This document shows, piece by piece, positions 1 to 5,993 of a stretch of 7,994 bases of DNA. Origin of the DNA: Dehalococcoidia bacterium (GTDB lineage: Bacteria; Chloroflexota; Dehalococcoidia; GIF9; AB-539-J10); assembly GCA_030606765.1 (NCBI GenBank), contig JAUWFX010000083.1, forward strand, positions 1-7,994, written 5' to 3'. Below the pieces are notes generated by a model. That model was not told the DNA's origin, made no database searches, and saw only the letters and a list, made by a program, of their open reading frames with translations. Each line of letters starts with the position of its first letter. Within the stretch, counting starts at the first letter, position 1. Made by a program: the position numbers and the translations under genes.

Positions 1-192
1 TGGGGGCCAGACTACCGGTTTTTGCTCCCTCTATCCACGCTGGTTGGCGCCATCTTCCTCATCCTGGCCGATACTTTAGCCCGTACCATAATTCCTCCTA
101 CGGAGATTCCGGTAGGAATAATTACTGCTCTCTGTGGAGCACCTTTCTTTCTTTATCTATTGCGGAGAAGAAAGGGGCTCGCTTTCTTTTAA
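1..192 (+). CDS. FecCD/BtuC-type ABC transporter permease, C-terminal end (partial)
   Basis: This open frame enters from the left edge and stops at TAA 190-192, giving 63 residues. They resemble the last helix pair of FecCD-family permeases: the [20 protein letters not shown] segment, a LADTLART motif, then a [22 protein letters not shown] helix and a basic tail (RRRKG). In this family the permease dimer forms the inner-membrane channel for iron-siderophore, haem or cobalamin uptake, powered by a cytoplasmic ATPase. The ATPase gene starts about 106 bases downstream on the same strand, so the two probably form an operon. The substrate cannot be told from this fragment, because the binding protein and any upstream riboswitch lie outside the window. 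The family call is fairly safe; the true start is not visible. Confidence 0.86.
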   Translation, partial: WGPDYRFLLPLSTLVGAIFLILADTLARTIIPPTEIPVGIITALCGAPFFLYLLRRRKGLAFF

Positions 193-202
193 ATTGTTTG
201 CC

Positions 203-258
203 TGTCACCCTGAACGAAGTGAAGGGTCTTGAGATTCTTCGCTTCGCTCAGAATGACA
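203..258. repeat. 56-base imperfect palindrome (interspersed-repeat type)
   Basis: The sequence begins TGTCACCCTGAACGAAG and ends CTTCGCTCAGAATGACA. Folding the two 28-base arms together gives 21 Watson-Crick pairs. The 7 differences are all transitions; on the + strand RNA four of them are G-U wobbles and three are A/C mismatches. It lies between the permease stop and the ATPase start, so it would be transcribed inside the operon as a long hairpin. From memory, palindromes of this TGTCATTCTGAGCGAAG type are scattered through many bacterial genomes, which suggests a small mobile palindrome. I see only one copy here and no clear target-site duplication. Confidence 0.75.
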
Positions 259-298
259 AGAGGAATAGGTAAAATGATGAGAGGAGCGGGTAGTAAGA

Positions 299-1090
299 AT
301 GATTGAACTGGATAATGTCAGCTTGGGCTACAACCATCGAGCCATCTTGCATAATGTAAATATGAAGGCTGGGCCCGGTCAAATACTGGGGCTTGTTGGC
401 CCCAATGGCTCGGGGAAGTCAACATTAATCAAGGGAATGACTCGGGTAATAGAACTATTCTCCGGGCGTATCTTAATCGACGGCCGCGATATAAAAACTA
501 TTAAGCACGACGAACTGGCCCGCCTTGTTGCCACGGTGCCGCAAAGCCCTGCCCTGCCCGGGGCCTTCACTGCTTTCGAAGTGGTGCTTATGGGACGAAC
601 GCCTCACCTCGGGCTTCTTCGCTACGAGGGAGGACAGGACCTGGCTATCGCCTGGCAGGCCATGGAGGCAACGCATACCCAATCCTTCGCCGAGCGCAGA
701 GTAGGTGAGCTCTCAGGAGGAGAGAGACAGAGGCTTATTATCGCCCGGGCACTAACGCAGCAGCCAAAGGCGATGCTCCTTGACGAGCCAACTGCCAATC
801 TGGATATAAACCATCAAGTCGAGATTCTCAATCTGGTCAAGAGCCTTTGCCTGGAGCAAAGTCTGACCGTCATTATCGCTTTACATGATTTGAATTTAGC
901 TGCTCAATACTGCGCTTGGATGGTCATGCTAAATGAAGGGAAAGTTTACGCTGAAGGCACGCCACTCGACATACTCACAGCGCCGAATATCAAGAAGGTT
1001 TACGGAGCCGAAGTATGTGTTTATCCCCACCCTATTAATAAGTTGCCTACCACTTTTATCACGGCAGGCGGGAGTCATGGAACGAGCTGA
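299..1090 (+). CDS. ABC transporter ATP-binding protein, iron-complex/cobalamin type
   Basis: A 263-residue cytoplasmic ATPase, the usual length for FecE/FhuC/BtuD-type subunits, that would hydrolyse ATP to drive import through the FecCD permease encoded just upstream. All motifs are intact: Walker A GPNGSGKST (34-42), Q-loop glutamine in VPQS (Q82), signature LSGGERQR (138-145), Walker B AMLLDEP with D162/E163, D-loop, and switch histidine in ALHDLN (H196). The MGRTPHLG segment after the Q-loop is typical of the iron-complex branch. The ATG at 299 is the first possible start: an in-frame stop lies at 278-280. A GAGGAG sits at 281-286, a rather long 12 bases ahead. The gene ends 18 bases before the stop of the convergent acetyltransferase. 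Substrate is unknown; siderophore, haem or corrinoid are all possible. Confidence 0.95.
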   Translation: MIELDNVSLGYNHRAILHNVNMKAGPGQILGLVGPNGSGKSTLIKGMTRVIELFSGRILIDGRDIKTIKHDELARLVATVPQSPALPGAFTAFEVVLMGRTPHLGLLRYEGGQDLAIAWQAMEATHTQSFAERRVGELSGGERQRLIIARALTQQPKAMLLDEPTANLDINHQVEILNLVKSLCLEQSLTVIIALHDLNLAAQYCAWMVMLNEGKVYAEGTPLDILTAPNIKKVYGAEVCVYPHPINKLPTTFITAGGSHGTS

Positions 1091-1108
1091 TATAATTCCT
1101 CTCCCCCA

Positions 1109-1648
1109 TCACAATCCTCTCCATTCCTCCCTCAGGATGCCGAACTGTAGCAGGTCATGATATTGCCCGTTTTTGAAAATGTCTTGCCGCAGACGGCCTT
1201 CTTCCCGAAAGCCGACTTTTTTGTGAAACTTAATACTGCGTTCGTTGAAGGCGACTGCAGTCGATGAGATGCGATGTAAATTCAATTGTTGGAAGCCATA
1301 GTTGATTAGCAGCCGAGTAGCTTCAATACCATAGCCTTTGCTCCAGTAATCCTTTTCACCTATGACGATTCCAAAATTGGCATTGTGGTCTTTTGAGTTA
1401 ATCTCGTGCAGCCCACAGTTGCCGATGGGTTTAATTGAATCACCTTCGATCACTTCGATAACAAACGAAACATCGCTTTTCGCCCTCGTGGTGCCCAATT
1501 CCTCGATGTATTTCTCCTCGGCCATCTCAGTCATCGGCAGATACAAAGTAAGATACTGGATTACCTCCGGGTCGTTAAACCACTTTAGAAAATATGAGAT
1601 ATCCGATCTCTTTACCGGCCGTAGAAGAACGCTCTTGCCCTTTAACAT
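1109..1648 (-). CDS. GNAT family N-acetyltransferase, RimJ/RimL-like
   Basis: A 179-residue single-domain protein of the size usual for RimJ/RimL/SpeG-type enzymes, which move an acetyl group from acetyl-CoA to a protein N-terminus, a polyamine or an antibiotic amine. It starts with the typical LRPVKRSDISYFLKWFNDPEV stretch. The acetyl-CoA pyrophosphate-binding loop is visible as YWSKGYGIEA (101-110), followed by TRLLINYGF. The C-terminal half carries NERSIKFHKKVGFREEGRLR (135-154), the conserved segment in which an asparagine and a small residue approach the cofactor, then a DLLQFGILREEW end. The acceptor substrate cannot be deduced. The ATG at 1648 has only a weak purine-rich stretch upstream. 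The gene is convergent with the ABC ATPase and shows no functional link to its neighbours. Confidence 0.93.
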   Translation of the reverse strand: MLKGKSVLLRPVKRSDISYFLKWFNDPEVIQYLTLYLPMTEMAEEKYIEELGTTRAKSDVSFVIEVIEGDSIKPIGNCGLHEINSKDHNANFGIVIGEKDYWSKGYGIEATRLLINYGFQQLNLHRISSTAVAFNERSIKFHKKVGFREEGRLRQDIFKNGQYHDLLQFGILREEWRGL

Positions 1649-2108
1649 TTAAATTCGTCCCTTTATCCTTGAGCTAGTTTTGTTATCCCCAATCGAATAT
1701 TAAGGCGGAGACCATGCTCGCCTAAATACGGCATATAATAACCTCAGAAAAATAATAAGCCCGGCTTTCTTATCTCCCCGGGCTCGATGCTCCTAATATT
1801 CTTAATAGTGGATTTAAGTTTCCCTGAAGTTGGAGACACACCAAGCCCAATAGACGCTGACGTCGAACTGAGCGTAGTAAACGATTGCACAGAAAGGCTC
1901 TTTATTGTCATGGGACTTCCGTATGTCTGTTGAAGCTATGTGAAGCTCATTCTAATGTGTCAAATAAGCTATTGTCAACTTGAATATGATGAGAATACAG
2001 GTGAGCCTAATGTGGTTTTACACCTGCTGTACCGGACAAAGGTAAATATACCAGACAAAACCATATCTAAGCTTCTAATTGTCGAATAAGTCACTGAGGG
2101 GGCGAGCT
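1649..2108. other. Gene-poor intergenic region, about 460 bases
   Basis: I find no convincing gene here. It holds two hairpins near 1703-1723 and 1758-1784, described partly as a separate terminator entry. There is also an inverted pair CAGGTG (1998-2003) and CACCTG (2021-2026) with a 17-base loop, a possible weak stop signal beyond the minus-strand asparagine-synthase-like gene, and a short near-repeat, TACCGGACAAA / TACCAGACAAA, around 2030-2060. No tRNA, riboswitch or insertion sequence end is recognisable. It may be decayed sequence. Confidence 0.5.
1748..1784 (-). terminator. Putative intrinsic terminator upstream of the acetyltransferase gene
   Basis: On the minus strand AGCCCGG (1784-1778) and CCGGGCT (1764-1758) form a perfect 7-base stem with a 13-base loop, followed by TATTATTTTTC. 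This fits an intrinsic terminator for minus-strand transcripts that pass beyond the asparagine-synthase-like gene, though it lies about 325 bases past that gene's stop. A second hairpin at 1703-1723 (AGGC/GCCT, a one-base bulge, then GAG/CTC) follows it. Confidence 0.45.
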
Positions 2109-3083
2109 TCATGACAGGGGGTGACAGAAACCACAAGTTGGGCAGTGGTATATGCCCATGGCTGCTCCGCAGCAGGGACATCTGATTTCATCGTCCCTGG
2201 CCTTGGCAATTTCCCCCACGATTTCGTTATAGATACGCCAGTAAAAGAAGTGCTCTTTGTTTATAAACTTTATGTCAACTTCTTTTCTTGCTGATTGGAA
2301 TTCTTCGTCTGTGACTATAGCGTTTATTATTCCGTGCAGTTTAGTGGAGCCAGAGCCGTACTCAATGGGCTCCTTCCTCCGCCACACTACCTCCGGGGGA
2401 ATCAAGTCCTCAAAGCTCTTTCTCAGGATATACTTCCCTACCCCGTCTTTGACCTTGAGCTCCGGGCTTATTTCCAGGGCAAAGCGACCAAAATCCTCAT
2501 CCAGGAAAGGCTGCCTTATTTCAACGCCCAAAGCCCTGCCAAGATAGCCAGCTGAGAAGTGCCAGTTTTGCGAAAGCCTTCTTATATACCTTTCCAGGTC
2601 TTGAGGAGGAAGCTCTGCCATATAAGAATAGCCGGCGAATAGCTCATCGGCTCCGTCACCGGTCATAACAGAGCTAATCTTATTCTCCCTGGCAAGTTTA
2701 AGGGCAAAATATATGGAGAGGTCGTTGGGCAGGGCGAGGTCAAAGGTCTTCAGTATTCTTATAACCTGGGGAAGGGTGGCAAGCGCTTCTTCCGTAGTGA
2801 ATTCCATTTTCCTATGCTGTATTCCCAGGAGCTGGGAAATCTTTTCTGAATAACTCAGGTCAGATGCCAGGGAGTCTTTCAGCGCCACTGTGAAGCCTGT
2901 GCTCGGCCTGGCTACAAAAGCCAAAATGCCGGTATCGAGCCCTCCTGATAGGAGTATGCCTTCGGTTTTGCTTCTCCCCACAGCTTCCTTAAGCTTACTC
3001 CTTAACTGCTCACAAACATCCATATCGACGGGTCCTTTCGCACCTATAATAACATTTTCCCCGTCTCTCAGACTTTTAATCAT
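2109..3083 (-). CDS. Stand-alone asparagine-synthase-domain protein with C-terminal zinc ribbon
   Basis: A cytoplasmic, ATP-pyrophosphatase-type enzyme related to the synthetase half of AsnB and to beta-lactam synthetase. From ATG 3083 it is 324 residues. Family motifs, in that numbering: PP-loop SGGLDT (46-51; AsnB has SGGLDS), GDGADELFAGYS (142-153), IRQPFLD (189-195), GKYILR, and RRKEPIEYGSG, which matches the conserved RKExFxxGxG region. There is no N-terminal glutaminase domain, so an amidation would need free ammonia or a partner. The last 24 residues hold a CPCC-x8-CPTC zinc ribbon, not part of AsnB. The open frame extends to GTG 3119, but that codon has no ribosome site, a TATAAT-like box lies only 3 bases before it, and the extra codons fall inside the duplicated RNA element, so I prefer ATG 3083. 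Product unknown; asparagine formation is possible but not shown. Confidence 0.87.
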   Translation of the reverse strand: MIKSLRDGENVIIGAKGPVDMDVCEQLRSKLKEAVGRSKTEGILLSGGLDTGILAFVARPSTGFTVALKDSLASDLSYSEKISQLLGIQHRKMEFTTEEALATLPQVIRILKTFDLALPNDLSIYFALKLARENKISSVMTGDGADELFAGYSYMAELPPQDLERYIRRLSQNWHFSAGYLGRALGVEIRQPFLDEDFGRFALEISPELKVKDGVGKYILRKSFEDLIPPEVVWRRKEPIEYGSGSTKLHGIINAIVTDEEFQSARKEVDIKFINKEHFFYWRIYNEIVGEIAKARDDEIRCPCCGAAMGIYHCPTCGFCHPLS

Positions 3084-3105
3084 TAAAAGCTTCACACTTG
3101 AACTC

Positions 3106-3140
3106 TTGACATGTCTCACTGTATTATATTAAGCTATACT
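3106..3140 (+). promoter_or_regulatory. Candidate promoter of RNA element copy 1 (weakened)
   Basis: A perfect TTGACA at 3106-3111 is conserved with copy 2. The base positions that align with copy 2's -10 box read TAAGCT (3130-3135), a poor -10. A better hexamer, TATACT, lies at 3135-3140 but 23 bases from the -35. The promoter is probably weaker than that of copy 2, or uses another -10. Confidence 0.45.
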
Positions 3141-3180
3141 GTCAGAACAGCTCTTGTAAGATTATTAGAATTGTTCCAGC

Positions 3181-3189
3181 AAGGAGGTG
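3181..3189 (+). promoter_or_regulatory. Very strong Shine-Dalgarno of the copy 1 short ORF
   Basis: AAGGAGGTG is a full match to the usual anti-Shine-Dalgarno tail of 16S rRNA, and the ATG at 3194 follows after four bases (GGGC). It is stronger than the site of any of the larger genes in the window, and it is fully conserved in copy 2. This is the main evidence that the short frame is translated. Confidence 0.8.
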
Positions 3190-3193
3190 GGGC

Positions 3194-3259
3194 ATGACAG
3201 AGAAACAAGTCTGGTTATGCCGCTGGATGTTTCCCGACCGGAGCTCTCTGGCAACGTAA
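3194..3259 (+). CDS. Putative 21-residue leader peptide, copy 1
   Basis: The frame begins MTEKQVWLCRW and ends in LAT before TAA 3257-3259. It has an ideal ribosome site. The copy 2 frame has exactly the same length and keeps WLCRW, FP, RSS and the final threonine. The last codons form the 5' arm of the 14-base stem that closes on 3288-3301, so a ribosome reaching the stop codon would melt that stem, an arrangement typical of attenuation-type leader peptides. Against protein-level selection: the 14 substitutions between copies fall 5, 5 and 4 on codon positions one, two and three. It has no signal peptide or membrane segment. It could equally be an RNA feature with incidental coding. Confidence 0.5.
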   Translation: MTEKQVWLCRWMFPDRSSLAT

Positions 3260-3421
3260 GTAGTATTTGACTTCGATAGTCAAGGTGCGTTGCTGGAGAG
3301 CACATGGAAGCGCTGAGTTCTTCGTCTGTAAGGCAAAGCTCCCAAGAAGAGGCAGCGGCAGTTCAGCTTAGAAACAGTAAATATCAAAAATATCAAATCA
3401 CCTGAAGTTAGGAGGGCAAAA

Positions 3422-4492
3422 ATGAAATTAGTCATAAGAATAAGTTCAATTATTCTATTACTACTTCTCATGTTGGTTCCAACAATAGCGGTATCCCTAG
3501 ATCAAAAAGATCAAAAATATCCTGAATTTATCAATGGGGAGTCCGTAATTTTCGTTCAAAATTCAGAGAATACATTCTCTCTGGACTCTAGCGATGTTGT
3601 CTTAACTATCCTTGACGATTCCAGCAGCATCGAAGAGTCTATGACAAAGTTTTCAGATTATCTCAGCAACCATCAATTGCCTAAAGGATGGTCAATTACG
3701 GTTCTCGGTGGCCCAGGAGCTTCTAAAGAAGAGTATTTACAGGTTCATAATTCTTTCAACGATGCGGTTGAGAAGAACGGCGGCCCTTTTAAATTGCAGC
3801 AGCAGTCGCTAGGGCGAACATACGCTATTTGCGCTCCGACTGACCCTAGTTCAGAGACAATCAGGTACATTGCTGCAGAGTGGCTAGCGCCCCAAGTCGG
3901 TAACAACCAAAATCAATATAGTGCGATGTTGGTCAATGGTTGGACTGATCAGAGCTGTACTGACCCCAATGGCAACCCCTGGAGTGGCTACTTCCTGCAA
4001 TCCGGACAACTCTACGTAGCTGGGCTTGGATTTCATGTATGGGCCGACACTACGACGAGCTTTCAAGCCCAGGATTGGGGAGTTCCATATGTTGCCGGCC
4101 ATGAATGTTGGTATGCTATTGCCTGGTTCGCAAGTGGTTGGTCTATGGCCATGTCCGACCAAAATACAGGGGGGTGGGTATGGCACTGGGAGCCTGCGGC
4201 TGTCGGGACAAGACTGGTCGAGAGCAACGATACTAGCGTATTCTTTGAGAATTGGAATACTAACGACAACTGGGAACAGGGATTTACCAGCCCGATATCT
4301 GTGTTCAACGCTTATGATGGGATGTCGTATCCTCTCAGTATTCATCCATGGAACAATGACTATATTTATATACAAGATACTTTTGGCAACAAAATATCAA
4401 ACGGCTGGTGGTTTTGGAGTACAATTCGAGGCCGCCTGCGCAACCTTGGGACAGCTAACTGGAATTTGTGGAGGATTCCGCTTGCCCAATAG
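3422..4492 (+). CDS. Secreted tryptophan-rich protein of unknown function
   Basis: A 356-residue protein that I do not recognise. It starts with a clear Sec signal: MKLVIR, then a hydrophobic core IILLLLLMLV (10-19) and probable cleavage near residue 25 (TIAVS-L). The mature part is acidic to neutral, rich in N, S, G and aromatic residues, with 20 tryptophans overall (about 5.6%), most of them after residue 150. Notable spots are FHVWAD (204-209), GHECW (226-230), WVWHWE (252-257) and NGWWFW (327-332). This dense aromatic C-terminal region looks like a beta-rich, possibly carbohydrate- or surface-binding fold, but that is a guess. There is no HExxH and no visible catalytic triad. AGGAGG at 3410-3415, six bases before the ATG, supports the start. 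It follows RNA element copy 1 with no terminator between, so it may be expressed from that promoter. Confidence 0.86.
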   Translation: MKLVIRISSIILLLLLMLVPTIAVSLDQKDQKYPEFINGESVIFVQNSENTFSLDSSDVVLTILDDSSSIEESMTKFSDYLSNHQLPKGWSITVLGGPGASKEEYLQVHNSFNDAVEKNGGPFKLQQQSLGRTYAICAPTDPSSETIRYIAAEWLAPQVGNNQNQYSAMLVNGWTDQSCTDPNGNPWSGYFLQSGQLYVAGLGFHVWADTTTSFQAQDWGVPYVAGHECWYAIAWFASGWSMAMSDQNTGGWVWHWEPAAVGTRLVESNDTSVFFENWNTNDNWEQGFTSPISVFNAYDGMSYPLSIHPWNNDYIYIQDTFGNKISNGWWFWSTIRGRLRNLGTANWNLWRIPLAQ

Positions 4493-4684
4493 TTTAAACG
4501 ATGAGCTTGTTCAGCAAAGAACGATAGAATCATTGCTCCATCTGGCAATGGCAATGGAAAAATTAAGAGAACACGAATATTGCAACCTTTTTCGACTTTC
4601 TGCATTACAGTGATAGAGGAAGGCAGAATCGTTGAAAAAATAGAATAGGGGCAGTGACCTTTTGATCGATTACGATGGAGAAAG

Positions 4685-5833
4685 GTGTCAGCGAACGTGA
4701 GTAAAACAAAAGTGGTGTACATTTTAATTGCCTTGGTGGTGGTATTGGTGGGTGCTTTGGTGGTAATATTGACTGTGGTGCTACCGTCTTATAAGGCGGA
4801 TGATTATGCCGTACAAATATGGCAGCCAGGGACGGTAAGTGGTGAACCAGAGATACTGTTAGCTTATGGTATTGTTGTTGATGATGGCAACCACGTGCTG
4901 ACTGTCCTGGACTATGAAGAATATACCCCAGACAAGCTATTAGTGGTCTCACCCGAATACGGCAGGTTCAATGCATCTATTCAAGCAATAGACTACCGCA
5001 CCAGCGCCACACTGCTTCAATTGCAAGATGCCGACTTACCGACGGCTGAAATCGGCGACACTTCATCCCTAGCCTCAAACCAGAGTCAGAGGGTGTACGT
5101 TCGGGGGTGGGTCGATGGAGCCAGTAAATACGTGAAGTGCCCGGCGAATGCCTGCTTCTCAGAAAAAACAGCACCATTATTCTTCTCGGTAAGTATACCG
5201 CAGGGAGTTGTCGCAAAGGGAGAAGTTTGGGTTGGCGAATCAGGGGCAGTAATAACCGATGAAGATGGCAAAGCTATCGGTCTGGTGGGCAGGTACTGGA
5301 GTAAGTTGCAGGCAGTGACCCTTCCTGCAGGATATGCATATCTTCCGTTGGCAATAAACATCGATAGTGCTTTAGGGCTATTAACAGATACAAGTCGCAC
5401 AAACGGACCAGCGGTATTCGTTCTATTGACCAGGCTCAGTGGTACAGATATCATGCCCGGGAACGTTCTGTCAGTCAATGATATCGAAAACCTGGCTACA
5501 AATGTAACGGGATTACTTGATGAGCTTGGGGAGCCTTTGCCGCTAGATGACCTGGCGCAATACTCCTCGGGTCTGCCCAGGTTTTTCCATCCCGAGGAAG
5601 GCATCATGCTGATAGCAGCTTTTGCATATCCTGTAGAACTGCACGATACCGACAACAATTTACTTGCCAGCGCTAAGTGGATTGGCATCCACTGGGACAG
5701 GAGCGAAGGCAAACCCAACCGCCTGATTTACGGAAGCACTGCCTATGCAGTGGAAGGTACTTATAGTATCGAAGGCGCTATAAGTGGTCTTGTACAACTC
5801 GTTGAACCGGTATTGTCAGAGCTTGAACATTAA
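4685..5833 (+). CDS. Membrane-anchored protein with degenerate trypsin/HtrA-like protease domain
   Basis: A 382-residue protein with a single N-terminal membrane anchor (about 11-33), then an extracytoplasmic region. Residues 60-200 follow the order of an HtrA-type trypsin fold: AYGIVVDDGNHVLTV (60-74), AIDYRTSATLLQL (101-113), LPTAEIGDTSSL (118-129), and GESGAVITDEDGKAIGLVG (184-202). The catalytic serine is kept (S186 in GESGA), but the histidine position of the usual LTxxHVV motif reads LTVLDYEEY (D76), and the aspartate of the usual TDLALL motif reads TSATLL (S107). It is therefore probably a non-catalytic pseudoprotease, or has a shifted active site. The 200-382 region is unassigned, and no PDZ domain is evident. 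The start is GTG 4685 with GGAG at 4677-4680; GTG 4697 is an alternative. Its stop codon lies inside the left edge of repeat copy 2. Confidence 0.85.
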   Translation: MSANVSKTKVVYILIALVVVLVGALVVILTVVLPSYKADDYAVQIWQPGTVSGEPEILLAYGIVVDDGNHVLTVLDYEEYTPDKLLVVSPEYGRFNASIQAIDYRTSATLLQLQDADLPTAEIGDTSSLASNQSQRVYVRGWVDGASKYVKCPANACFSEKTAPLFFSVSIPQGVVAKGEVWVGESGAVITDEDGKAIGLVGRYWSKLQAVTLPAGYAYLPLAINIDSALGLLTDTSRTNGPAVFVLLTRLSGTDIMPGNVLSVNDIENLATNVTGLLDELGEPLPLDDLAQYSSGLPRFFHPEEGIMLIAAFAYPVELHDTDNNLLASAKWIGIHWDRSEGKPNRLIYGSTAYAVEGTYSIEGAISGLVQLVEPVLSELEH

Positions 5834-5852
5834 AAACTCCACGCTTGCATTT

Positions 5853-5881
5853 TTGACATAGTCCCTGCATTATGCTAAAAT
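5853..5881 (+). promoter_or_regulatory. Sigma-70-type promoter of RNA element copy 2
   Basis: TTGACA (5853-5858) and TAAAAT (5876-5881) are separated by exactly 17 bases. This is the best promoter match in the window. The predicted start of transcription is near 5888, which is the first base of a 7-pair hairpin (GTTAGGC with GCCTAGC, 5888-5914). It lies 20 bases after the stop of the degenerate-protease gene. Confidence 0.82.
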
Positions 5882-5914
5882 ACATCTGTTAGGCAAGGAT
5901 GGTCGACGCCTAGC

Positions 5915-5923
5915 AAGGAGGTG
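5915..5923 (+). promoter_or_regulatory. Very strong Shine-Dalgarno of the copy 2 short ORF
   Basis: AAGGAGGTG, identical to copy 1 and with the same four-base GGGC spacer to the ATG at 5928. The neighbouring GGGGC (5923-5927) can pair with GCCCC in the 3' domain of the same RNA, so the site could be masked in one fold; that pairing is not available in copy 1. Confidence 0.78.
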
Positions 5924-5927
5924 GGGC

Positions 5928-5993
5928 ATGATACGGACAGAAGCCTGGTTATGCCGATGGGTGTTTCCTCATCGGAGCTCCCCGACAACGTAA
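5928..5993 (+). CDS. Putative 21-residue leader peptide, copy 2
   Basis: The frame begins MIRTEAWLCRW and ends in PTT before TAA 5991-5993, the same length as the copy 1 frame with no gap in the alignment. Shared features are the ribosome site, WLCRW, the FP pair, RSS and the final threonine. Three of the 14 changed bases are silent changes in matching codons (R10, P14, S18); most of the others alter residues, so there is no sign of strong selection on the peptide sequence. It may be a small regulatory peptide, a device that brings ribosomes to the RNA, or a chance frame inside a structured RNA. Confidence 0.48.
   Translation: MIRTEAWLCRWVFPHRSSPTT

Larger units (their letters stand above)
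3081..3367 (+). repeat. Direct repeat, copy 1 of duplicated promoter-plus-RNA element
   Basis: This stretch aligns with 5828-6102. Three blocks are well conserved by my count: 3081-3111 with 5828-5858 (25 of 31 identical, containing TTGACA), 3178-3260 with 5912-5994 (69 of 83, no gaps), and 3288-3367 with 6023-6102 (69 of 80, no gaps). The linkers at 3141-3177 and 3261-3287 have diverged. The left edge coincides with the likely start codon of the divergent asparagine-synthase-like gene. Confidence 0.92.
3178..3367 (+). ncRNA. Unrecognised structured RNA/leader element, copy 1
   Basis: This is the transcribed part of the duplicated element, lying in the 5' leader of the tryptophan-rich secreted protein gene. 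It starts with AGCAAGGAGGTGGGGCATGA and contains a 21-codon frame. A 14-base stem (3243-3256 with 3288-3301, two wobbles) is followed inside its loop by a second hairpin, TTGACT/AGTCAA with loop TCGAT (3267-3283). Just upstream GAACA (3145-3149) can pair with TGTTC (3172-3176). The 3' block carries the conserved TCTTCGTCTGTAAGGC and GCTCCCAAGAAG. No terminator follows: the next 54 bases are AT-rich and run to the ribosome site of the gene at 3422, so transcription would read through. It matches no riboswitch, 6S, SRP, tmRNA or RNase P signature I know. It may be a cis-regulatory leader or a decaying copy. Confidence 0.65.

Noticed and set aside
1998..2026. Inverted repeat CAGGTG/CACCTG as an operator or terminator
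   Set aside because: The stem has six pairs with a 17-base loop, and there is no convincing T-run or nearby promoter. Chance is a fair explanation.
3178..3367. A known RNA class (6S, SRP, tmRNA, RNase P, T-box, cobalamin or glycine riboswitch)
   Set aside because: I looked for the usual signature words, such as the T-box TGGnACC, the RNase P GAGGAAAGTC, the SRP GGAA/AGCA tip and the B12 box, and found none. A model search could still overturn this.
3884..4613. Overlapping frames on both strands (3884-4375 minus, 4026-4613 plus)
   Set aside because: They overlap the tryptophan-rich secreted gene, whose signal peptide and ribosome site mark the real frame. Their translations show no domain features.
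5086..5718. A 210-codon open frame on the minus strand
   Set aside because: It lies wholly inside the degenerate-protease gene on the other strand, has low-complexity S/P-rich content, and resembles no protein family.
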